The notes beneath the pieces were generated by a model. It was not told where the DNA came from and did not search any database. It worked only from the letters and a program-made list of their open reading frames with translations. Below are positions 1 through 10,300 of a stretch of DNA of 64,000 bases, in pieces. Position 1 is the stretch's first letter. Every line of letters begins with the position of its first letter. This DNA comes from Phoronis australis (lineage: Eukaryota; Phoronida; Phoronidae). The stretch covers positions 371,653 through 435,652 of the forward strand of contig NMRA01000210.1 in assembly GCA_002633005.1 (NCBI GenBank), written 5' to 3'. Both the position numbers and the translations under genes were made by a program.

Positions 1-795
1 AAGCTGACAACACATATCGACCAGATTCAAGTTCGTGAAAATATGTTTTTATAATGGAGACGATGATGCCTTTTCATTTTTTCATATATTTGACTTATTT
101 TGTGCTACCCATTGTCCATTTTTATTATTTCGAGTCCCTTTTTGGCGTCCGTATTTTTATCCGCCAAACCTCTCAAAGGATCACTGTGCGAACTTTGAGT
201 TTGTTTCAAAATATACTACCGAACCATGTTTTTACACAGTGTGTAGCGTCAGATCTGACGAATTCTGTGACACCTATTGGGCATCCATTTTTGGCAGCCG
301 CCTCTCTCTCTCTCCGGCAAACCGATGTAAGGATTAGCACAAAAATTAGCATACGTGTTCCTAATAAAAAGGCTGTGACTGTTTCTACTGACAAAAACGA
401 GGCTGGCGTGCATTTTCTGCCGGGTCCAATAAATATGGTGTTCCCTAATGGCATTTTTGCATATTCAGCTCTATCTCCTAAATCGCTTTCAAAATCTTTT
501 GGAAATTTGGCAAGTGCTTTCCGGATGGATGGATCCGACTACTGGTGGGCCTCCTAATGGTAAATTCTATTTCTTTTTCACATTTGCCTCTGTATTTTAG
601 GAGTTCCATGGAGGAATTTCATGGCAAGTAGCTTCGTCTTCAGAGAGGCGATAACACCCTCTCATTTTTTGATGATTTTGGCATATTCTGTGCCACCTAG
701 TGATCATTTTTACGATACTAAGGAACATCTCTAGAAGCACACCTTTTGCAGTGCTGTCGGAGGCACATTTCAACGGTGCGCGTTGCTGTTGTATT
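1..795 (+). repeat. Satellite-bearing dispersed repeat, 3' part with conserved tail
   Basis: Degenerate ~150-bp monomers carry the signature of an R/C-CTAGTGG-C-ATTTTT block, a TGTATCTCCTAAACC-like block, GGATTTTCATGAAATT and GGACGGATCCGACTAC. The copy ends around 690-795 with a tail module (CTAGAAGCAC, TTTGCAGTGC, a GC-poor spacer, GCGTTGCTGTTG) that recurs near 1190-1285, 3245-3345 and 10125-10216. Its head lies upstream of the window. Open frames here, such as 54-557, are by-products of the monomers. Confidence 0.7.
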
Positions 796-1290
796 ATTTT
801 CAAGTGAGTTTTTGTCGTATTCGTATGTACCCGCCAAACCCGGCGATCAGAGGATCGTTATCATGGAAATTGACGAATAAGCTGCTACTGACTAGAGCAC
901 GACTGATGTTGACTTTCAGACGGGTCCAAGTATTGTGGTGCCTCCGAGTGTCATTTTTTTGCGTCTACGAATGTATCTCCTATACCCTTGCAAGATCTTT
1001 TGGATATTTGACTAATGGTATTCCTATTAACTTGACGGCAGATGGACGGGTTCAACCACCGGTTTGCTTCCTGATAGCAATTATTTTTTAATTTCCTTGA
1101 CGAATTCTCATGAAATTTGACGAAAAAATCCATTAGAGAGGCGACTACGACTTTCAGTTATAGGTTCGATGTATTCTGCGCCATCTAATGGCCATTTTTG
1201 TGATACCTATAAACAACCCTAGAAGCATACCGTTTGCATCACAGTTGGGGGGGCTCATTCTAGTGCTCCGCATTGCTCTTGCATATTGCA
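796..1290 (+). repeat. Second copy of the satellite-bearing repeat, no head visible
   Basis: Same monomer signature as the preceding copy. It ends with the same tail module (CTAGAAGCATACC, TTTGCATCAC, GCATTGCTCTTGCAT) near 1285. No hairpin head separates it from the copy before, so the two may be one element with a duplicated tail. Bases 1291-1582 show nothing recognisable. Confidence 0.65.
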
Positions 1291-1582
1291 GCTTAATAGG
1301 AAAGATTATTTCTTTACCACGCGTGTTTTAGGTATGGGGAGCTGCTGCCGTCCAAATATTTTACTCTCTTGGTCCCGCCTGGGGTGGGCTTATAACCATG
1401 GCAAGCTATAACAAGTTCCAAAACAACTGCTATAGGTAAGTTAGACGCCCGTCTGGAGGAAACTCTTATTTGTATTCCATGCTTGCCTCTTCGTTCTCCT
1501 GAGTCCTTCCACAAATTTTGTGACGAGCTACATGCTGGCTTCGTTCATATTATAGATGCCCATGCAATTTGTGTAACTAGGG

Positions 1583-3345
1583 TATCCCCACTTTTTATGC
1601 GTCCACATATTTATATGTGGACGCATTATGCCGTCATCTCCGTCCGTCCGTCCGTCCGTCCGGGCGGCGTCCGTCCGGCGTCCGGAGTCCGCTGCTCTAT
1701 CTCCAAAACCCTTTGGCATACGTTCATGAAATTTGGCACATATGTTCCATTTATAAATGGGACGGCATGAGCGAACTTTCGGACGGATCCGACTACCGGT
1801 GTGCCCCCTAGTGACAATTTTAGTTTTTTACGCATACATTTGTATCCTTCAAAAGTCCTGAACGGATTTTCATGAAATTTGGTATGTAGGCACCTATTAG
1901 TGAGATGACGCTATCATTCCGTTTTCGGATGGATTCGACGTAGTTTGCCACCTAGCGGCCATTTTTACTGTTTTCGAGTCTGTTTTTTTGCGTCCACACC
2001 TCTATCAACCAAACCGCTTAAAGGATGTTTGTGAAAATTGACATGTATGTGCTTACTATGAAGAGGACGGTTGACGATGATTTTCCGACGATTTCGACTA
2101 CCGTGGCACTTCCTAGTGGCAGTTTTGTTTTTTTTGCACTTATGGCTGTATCTCCTAAACCGTTTGCAGGATCTTTACGAAATTTAGTAAGTATATTTAT
2201 ATGATGTTAACAACGGACGACGACGACTTTTGGACGGATCCGACCACCGGTGTTCCCCCTAGTAGCAATTTTATTTTTTTTCGTTTGCCTTTGTATCTTC
2301 AAAAGTCCTTAACGGATTTTCATGAAATTTAATATGTAGGCACCTATTAGTGAGATGACGCTGTCCTCCCGTTTTCGAATAGATTCGACGTAGTTTTCGC
2401 CACCTAGTGGCCATTTTTTCTGTTTTTGAGTCAATTGTTTTGCGTCCACGCCTCTATCAACCAAACCGCTCAAAGGATGATTGTGAAAATTGGCATGTAT
2501 GTGCTTACTATAAAGAGGACGGTTCACGATGATTTCCCACAATTTCGACTACTGTGGCGTCTCCTAGTCGTAGTTTTGTTTTTGTTGCGCCTATGGCTGT
2601 GTCTCCTAAACCGTTCGCAGGATCTTTACTCAATTTAGCAAGTGTATTTATGTGATGTTGACTACGGATGACGACGACTTTCGGACAGATCTGACTACTG
2701 CTGTGCCCCCTAGTGGCAATTTTAGTTTTTTACGTTGAACTCAGTATCTTCAAAGGTCCTCAACAGATTTTCAGAAAACTTTAAATATAGGCATCTGTTG
2801 GTGTGATGACGCTATCTTCCTGTTTTTGGGGTGGAATCGAGGTATTTTGCACCACCTAGTGGCCATTTTTGCTGTTTTCAAATCTTTTTTTGGCGTCCAC
2901 CCCTGTATCAACCAAATCATTTGAAAATTGGCATATATGTTCTCAGTGTGAAGACGAACTTTGATGATGGTGACTGACTACTGTGGCGCCTGCTAGTGGT
3001 AGTTTTGTTTTGCGCCCATAGTTGTATCTCCTAAACCCACAGCAGGATCTTTACTAAATTTAGTAAGTGTATTTATATGAAGATAACAACAGACGACGAC
3101 GACTTTAGGGCGGATCCAAGGGACACTGTGCACACTAGTGGCAATTTCATTTTATTCTGTTTTCCTTTGTTTCTCTGAAGTTCCTTGACAGATTTTTATG
3201 AAATATGGCATGTTCCTGTTTTTAGATGGATTGTATGTTTTTGCGCCATCTAGTGGCCATTTTTATGATACAAATAAATAACCCTAAAAGCACGCCATTT
3301 GCAATGCATTCGTGGGCGCATTTCAACGCTCCGCGTTGCTCTTGT
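1583..3345 (+). mobile_element. Complete head/higher-order-array/tail repeat element
   Basis: The head (1583-1700) contains the palindrome TGCGTCCACATA-TTTA-TATGTGGACGCA at 1598-1625, followed by (GTCC)n. The body is a higher-order repeat: three diverged ~150-bp monomers a-b-c recur with ~450-bp periodicity. Type-a blocks start near 1799, 2246, 2698 and 3118; type-b near 1952, 2402 and 2855; type-c near 2108, 2560 and 2993. The tail ends at ~3345. No transposase is encoded. The architecture resembles satellite-carrying non-autonomous elements such as the Helentron-associated 'pearl' type of bivalves; that assignment is inference. Confidence 0.7.
1598..1625. repeat. Perfect 12-bp-arm hairpin in the element head
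   Basis: Arms TGCGTCCACATA and TATGTGGACGCA flank a TTTA loop. Equivalent hairpins with different loops occur in the same position of the copies at 9434-9452 and ~12064-12089. The stem is therefore conserved by pairing rather than by sequence. Confidence 0.85.
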
Positions 3346-4189
3346 TGGTTATTATGGGATGCGTGAAACTCTATGCTAAGTTAAGCTGCACCTATTTGCT
3401 AATGAAAACGCATACAAAAATTTAAAAAGTAACACTTCGTATCACTGCAAAGAAGGAGGTCGATCCTTTTCCTTAGTTATAGGAATACTGTGATAAGATA
3501 TACAATTCAATCTCAAGTAATACTTTCTGGGTAAATTTATAATTGGGTATGGACCGATATAGCCTTCGTTCCTTAGACCCAAGACACTTGCTAGAAAAGT
3601 TAGTGTGACCTCGTGCTTCGTTTGCAATGCATGAGAGATCTTGAGAAGACTTGCATGTCCTTGTCACGGTTTTCTTCAGATTCTTTTGTCTACGGAACGC
3701 AGCCCCGGATGTCGTGTTGGACGTCACGATGACGTTTTTTCCCAATGTTAGTAGTACCGTGAATAGAGGAAAACAATCGGTTAGATGTCGCAAGGATTTT
3801 TTGGAAACTCTTAAATCACCAACCTTTTGTTAAAAGCTAACAAGATTTGGAGCTCACTGGTCGCTATTAAACTTGTCGCAATTGGTTTTTACGCGGATTT
3901 TAAGTAATTTCGTGTCATGAGAAGAATTGACACTTGCTTGAGGCCACTCTCTGCGCATAAGATGGCCTACCAGGTGTCCCAAGCCCAGGAGTCACATAGA
4001 ATAGCACCCGTAACCTTCGTGTAAATAATTGTTTAGAGCATCTCTGAATTAGCAACAAGCTGAGACCTGTATGGTTAGTGGCCAAGGTCAAATGTGACCT
4101 GTTTTGACAGATTGTAAGTTTGTCCTGGCTTTAACGTACAGTGCTTCGTAATGTCTTTTAGTGAAGTTGGTCCGCGTCTGGTATTACAG
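3346..4189. other. Unassigned sequence upstream of the first visible SLC6 exon
   Basis: No SLC6 exon preceding 4190 was found here, although at least the N-terminal half of the transporter must lie 5' of the window. Two short open frames on opposite strands (around 3473-3833) have no recognisable domain. Probably intron. Confidence 0.5.
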
Positions 4190-4314
4190 GGATGCAATTA
4201 TTGTAGCGGTAATTAACTGCGGCACGAGCGTCTTCGCCGGCTTCGTCATCTTCAGCATGATAGGCTTTATGCATAGTTATACGGGACTTCCCATAGAGAA
4301 CGTGACGTCATCAG
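4190..4314 (+). CDS. SLC6 exon (IL3-TM7)
   Basis: The acceptor TATTACAG precedes 4190 and the donor GTAAGG starts at 4315. The exon is 125 bp; its first base completes an Arg codon and its last base opens a Gly codon. The peptide begins [18 protein letters not shown] and ends IENVTSS. NENVTSS-like Asn-Val-Thr gives a possible N-glycosylation site in the extracellular loop. Confidence 0.93.
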
Positions 4315-7300
4315 GTAAGGCCACCAACAGCACTGCACACCACTTCACTCTATAGAAATGCCAGAGGGGTTAAGTTCAGTACAGCGTCACTGGAAACATA
4401 TCTAGAGAGCAAGTTGGGATTTTTTATAGAGTCTGAGGTCAACTAGATTTACTAGTCTAACCAGATAAGACTACACGTGTTTGTGCATTTCATTGAATGC
4501 TGCTGCGCCTGTATAGTTGGTGCATGATTTTGCTAACTTAGCTTTAAAAGTATTAGAAAAACATCGAACTGACTCGTGTGCTTACAAAAAATATACCAAG
4601 GGCACAAGTTTGTAACAGTTTAGTATTTTTGCGGGCCTTCATTTGCTGAGTTCAAACATCCAATAACGCTTAAAGCGACTATAAGTCTGCCTTCCATCAC
4701 AAAAAGCAACTTTTGATTTACACATTTTAGCAGTGAAATTGGTCTCAATTTTTTTCTTATTAAATTTGGACATGATGTCATGGCTTCGAAAGAACTGACA
4801 GTTCGTTATTGCTTGAGACCAGACGCTAGAATTTGGCTTGTCACGGCGTGTTAATTTATGCGCCGAGTATGTTCCCAAGGAATAACGAACTGCCTGCCTT
4901 GTTGTTTGCAAATTCGAACACCATTTCTCATTTATGTAAGGATCTCGTTGACATCAATTTTATAGCGGTAGGTGGTCTAAATCAACAGTTCGCTTCTTGG
5001 ATGGAACACGCGAATTTACAGTCGCTTAAAGCATGTGTCTGTCGTCTCTTCTCGATGGTGGAAGATTGGAGAAAATGCACGACGGAAGGTAAATGAAGGT
5101 CATAAAATTGTTTTTGATGGTTGACACGGACTCTTTCACTCACTCATCTATCTACCACTAGGTCCAGGCCTAGCCTTCATCGCCTACCCTGAGGGTCTAG
5201 CTACCATGGACGTGGCCCCGCTCTGGTCAATACTATTCTTCTTCATGCTTTTCACGCTAGGACTGGACAGCCAGGTATGGTCACTCGCTTGGGAGTGGAC
5301 AGCCAGGTATGGTCACTCGCTTGGTAGTGGACAGCCAGGTATGGTCACTCGCTTTGGACTTGAAAGCCAGGTATGGTCACTCGCTTGGGAGTGGACAGCC
5401 AGGTATGGTCACTCGCTTTGGACTGGACAGCCAGGTATGGTCACTTGCTTGGGAGTGGACGGCCAGGTATGGTCACTCGCTTAGGACTGGACAGCCAGGT
5501 ATGGTCACTCGCTTAGGAGTGGACAGCCAGGTATTGTCACTAGCTTAGGAGTGGACACCCAGGTGTTGTAACTCGCTTAGGACTGGACACGCAGGTATAG
5601 TCACTCGTTTAGGACTGGACATCAAGGTATTGTCACTCACTTAGGAGTGGACAGCCAAGTATTGTCACTCGCTTAGGACTGGACAGCCAGGTATGGTCAC
5701 TCGCTTGGGAGTGGACAGCCTGGTATGGTCACTCGCTTGGGAGTGGACAGCCAGGTATGGTCACTCGCTTAGGACTGGACAGCCAGGTATGGTCACTCGT
5801 TTAGGACTTGAAAGCCAGGTATCGATGGTCACTTGCTTGGGAGTGGACAGCCAGGTATGGTCACTCACTTAGGACTGGACAGCCAGATATGGTCACTCGC
5901 TTAGGAGTGGACAGCCAGGTATTGTCACTCGCGTAGGACTGGACAGCCAGGTATTGTCACTGGCTTAGGAGTGGACAGACAGGTATTGTCACTGGCTTAG
6001 GAGTGGACAGCCAAGTATTGTCACTCGCTTAGGACTGGGCAGCCAGGTATTGTCACTCGCTCAGGACTGGGGAGGTATTGTAACTCGCTCAGGAGTTGAT
6101 CCATGTGCAGGGATTTTTAGGAACGCGCTTCGCGTCATTGGCGCATGAAAATTGCCATTAACGTATTATGGTTGCTTAGGCCTGGTTGGTACATTCTAAC
6201 ACCTAATCGGTGTGCTCCGACAACAGTTGCGCTCATTGTGTGTTTCCGGGGAGTTTAGAAGGATTAAAATTGACCTGGTCCATAGCCAGGTGATAATTGT
6301 CGAAGTACTTAGTGATTTACAGTGTTACGTAAATCTGGCCTGGTTGTTATTAGCCTTTTTAATTTTGGCATTTTAATATTATTTTACTGGGTCCAAAACA
6401 TCAAAATGACCTCATACTAAACAAGTGAGGAGACGTATTTTTCTAGACGATTCTTGCATATGACAAGCTAATACGCTCCAGCGGGGACAACGCATGAATC
6501 AATGGAGTTTTGACAACATGACATGTACATGTACGTGTAGAAAGGAATTTCCCTTATTGTAGCGAAATACGTCATCAAGAGGCGATTATATTAACAACTA
6601 CTTCGCGCAAGTTTGCAAAAACTTTGTTTATAAATATTTTTTAAATTCTTGCTACATCATCTAATATTCTGACGCTTTGACTCAATAGATCTGCACGCAT
6701 CAATGATTGAGAAATTCTCAATACTGACCTACTGACATGTATCCCGACTTCAATATTGTACTTTTTGAGCTCGCCATTACATTACCGGTGTAGTCGTAAG
6801 CCACTGATCCCGGCGGCACCCATATTACCACGTATTTTTCTTGCATAGTTTGTCGCGTGTGAGACTGTTCTAAGTGCTCTGGAAGACGAGTTTCCGAAAC
6901 TGTTCCGAGGAGGAAAGAAGAAAGTGATCTTATTGGCTGTCTTCTGCATGCTAATGTTCCTGCTAGGCCTACCATTGTGTTGTCCGGTAAGGGGAAAGTT
7001 ATTTTTAAAAAAGGCAATAAATTCTCGCTTGCTGTTATTTAGTCAGTCAGATCTTGTGTCTTACTGATTAGAAAGGATTTCTGAGCTCGAGAAAAACTGA
7101 CAGGTCGTTGTGGCTTCAGACCACGCCCATTAAAGGCGAAGGCAACCTTTTTCCATGTCATTTTGAGCTAAAATAAGGTTGGTTGGTTATCCTAGACATA
7201 TTTTCCACTTAATTACAGCTTTTCGTAATTTTATAGATTACTCGTCCGCTACTCCGGAAGTGACGTTTTAGGAGGCAAGCATTTCGCGCCAATTTCTTTT

Positions 7301-10300
7301 CATATAGTCTGACTGTGAGAGCTGCCTAGTCAGTCATTGTTCTACCTCGGTTGTGTTAAGTTCCGTCGTCATTTGCTTTCATTTACTAGTCAGGCAACAT
7401 GCCACACTGTTGCTGCGTACCAGGATGTACTAATTATCGGCTCACACGCGCTTTGGGAGTACCTTTGCATCGCTTTCTGATGGATGACACACTTCGCCGT
7501 ACTTGGCTCGTTCGTGTGAAGAACGAAGCGTTACCCGTCCATGCAACGTACAAAGTATTGGAGAATTACCGTGTGTGTGTGCCCAGTACAATGACTGGAG
7601 CCAGTGGAGGCACTTCATCTACTGTCACCCGTGCCTCCGAACGTACCCCAGAGCGTGCAATTCCTGGAACCAGTAGTGATTCGCCCTGTGCTGTTTTCTC
7701 CAGCCCAGAGCCTCTAAGCAGCCTTGCAGCGATATTGAGTAGTGGGAGTGATTACAGGCTCGGTTCGACACCCAGTGAAGAGGACACTTCGTCGTCCAGT
7801 GAACAGATCGCTGAGCCAAACTTTGATAAGTTTATTGTGGACTTGTCTAAAGTGTTGGAGCTATTTAGAAGGTGCCAGATGCGTGGCGAAGGAGTCACAC
7901 GACACGATGTAAGCAGTTTGGGTGCTCAGGTCACCATCCAGTGGGAGTGTGTCGCGGGACACTCTGGCAAGTGGGACAGTTGTTCCTCTGTCCGTGGTAT
8001 GTCGGAGATCCACTTAACCATGTCCAGTTGTGGCTTGGCCTCGTCGAACTCTGAACAGCACAAGCATTCCATTGAGGTAGGCATAACAACGCACACAGTG
8101 CATTTGCACCAAGATGTGTCACCACGTCTGTCCTCAGTAGCCGCCTCGTTTCTCTCAACAGCTGCCTGTGCCTGTGCGTACTCTGCCTCGTTATACTCGG
8201 GCTCAAACATGTACCCACCCACTGAACGTCCGTGAAAAAATTCCTCGTCACCACTGCTGTGAACAAGGTCTCCGTCACTCACACTACGGGTCACCGAGTC
8301 CAGCCATTTTCAGCTTACAACACACTAAACAATCCCTAAATCCAACGTAGTTGAGTTCTCTACTAACCTATCTTGCCGCCAGAATACTCGCCGATGGAAA
8401 GTGGTGGCGACAATTGTTGAAAAACAACACAAAACAAAAGTATAATAGAACAGATTCGAACGGTAAAGTCAACGCAAAACCAAGTGGCGGGAAACGCTTG
8501 CCTCCTAAAACGTCACTTCCGGAGTAGCGGACGAGTAATCTATAAAATTACGAAAAGCTGTAATTAAGTGGAAAATATGTCTAGGATAACCAACCAACCT
8601 TATTTTAGCTCAAAATGACATGGAAAAAGGTTGCCTTCGCCTTTAAGCCACTTGTCACTACGATTTAGTTTTAGTTGCTGATGAATGATGGCGTTGTATT
8701 AGAAGAGCAAATGTGCCTCTAACGAAAGTTGTTTTTAGCGATTTAAATGTTTCGACATCAAGGCTAAAAGACATATAGAATTCTTAAACTAAAGTGAAAA
8801 GTATCGTATTTTCGATGAAACTTCTTTCACTTTTTCATTTTAGTCTACAGTATTCCCCCGATTTTGGTTATGCATCAGAGATGTTGTTGTTCTATTAGGT
8901 TTCTTTTAATTACAACACATTCAATCGCCTCGTTGGCTTCCAGCCTCCCGTTCAGTAACGCTAGAACCTCGCTAAAAAGCAAGTCTTCGCGAAATCACGT
9001 GAGACATTGCCGTGTATTTTAAATGAGTACACGTGACTTTGACTAGATTTTAGCTAGGTCCTAGCGTAGATCCTAGCGTTTCTGTATGCACGCCCGGTTT
9101 TTGTTAGAAGGAAAGTAAAAGGAGTCTTATGGTAATCCTAAGCGACAAGATTCTGCTAGATTAACGGCAAATCGATTTTAGAAACTAAGATTACACAAAT
9201 GTTGGTTTTCAGGGAGGAATGTACCTTTTGACACTCATGGACACCTTCTCAGCTGGAATATCTCTTATGTTCATAGCCATGTTTGAAGGATTGGTTCTCA
9301 TGTATATATATGGTAAGAAAACTTGAGCACATCGAAATAAATAAGTTTGATGAAAAAAGTCACGTGCTTTCCTTGCATTCAAACTTTTTCATGACTACCG
9401 TAATGGAACATTCAGCCGTGGATCCACTTTTTATGCGCCCACAGTGGGTGCATGTTGCCTTCCTCTCTGTCTGGTTGTCTGGGTGCGCGTCCGCGTCGTC
9501 CGGCGTACGCTGCTGTATCTCTTGCCAGAACTTAATGAGATGATATGGCAGATGTGTTCCTACGAAGTTTACCACACTGAAAACGAATTTCGGACCAATT
9601 CGACTACTGCTGTACCGCGTAACGGAAATTTTAGTTTATTTGAGTTTGCCCCTTTATCTTCGACGTTCCTTGATGGATTTTTGTGAATTTTGGTAAATAG
9701 GTTTCTATTAAGGCTACGACAATATCTTTTTTAATTGCAGATTTCTCGTATTCTGCGCCATCTAGTGGACATTTTAAAAAATTTTAATTCCGCGACTCTA
9801 TTCGCCAAACCACTCAAAGGATCCTTGTGAAAATTGGCAGATGTGTTTCTGATGAAAAGCCCGCGACTGACCTTGATTTCGAAAGGATTCTACTTCTTTG
9901 GCGACCCCTAGTGGCGATTTTTGTTCTTTTTTGCGTCTACTGCTCAACCTCCTTGCAAGATCTTTTGGAAGTTTGGCAAGTGTATTCCTATTAACTTGAC
10001 AACAGATCGGAGTACCGTTTCCTAATGGCAATTTTCACGTTCGCAATCATGTTTGGAATTCTTTGACGGATTTTCATGAAATTTAGAAAATTTCGTCATG
10101 TCCTATGTATTCTGCGCCATCTAATGGCCATTTTACGATAATTATAAATAGCTCTAGAAGCCTTCCATTTGCAATACAGCTTTAAGCACATTCCATCTAG
10201 TTCAGGGTTGCTCTTGTATAGTTTTGTACAGTAAACCCCGAGTCATATAGTCTTATTTTCTCTGTAACTGTACTCATCTCTGTCGCAGGTTTCCGCCGAT

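Larger units (their letters stand above)
7130..8646 (+). mobile_element. THAP foldback element, copy 1 (in SLC6 intron)
   Basis: Terminal inverted repeats of ~162 bp (7130-7291 and 8485-8646) begin TTAAAGGCGAAGGCAACC. They flank a 278-codon frame with an N-terminal THAP-like motif. No RNase H-type transposase domain is present, so the element is non-autonomous. THAP-plus-TIR organisation points to a P-element-like origin (inference). No clear target-site duplication (TSD) was found. Bases 6987-7129 and 8647-9212 are plain intron. Confidence 0.85.

Noticed and set aside
54-557. 167-codon frame at the window start
   Set aside because: Lies within satellite-bearing repeat monomers; no domain, and stops break the equivalent frame in other copies.
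4833-5096. Possible SLC6 exon
   Set aside because: Flanking exons already join in phase at conserved family positions; no SLC6 motif in the frame.
5206-5548. Open frames repeating WTARYGHSL and VWSLAWE
   Set aside because: They are the 32-bp minisatellite read in three registers; only the first 113 bp (to 5274) is supported as exon.
7926-8294. Two overlapping 115-122 codon minus frames
   Set aside because: They overlap the THAP element ORF in copy 1. They contain pieces matching copy 2 in the other orientation but no intact domain.
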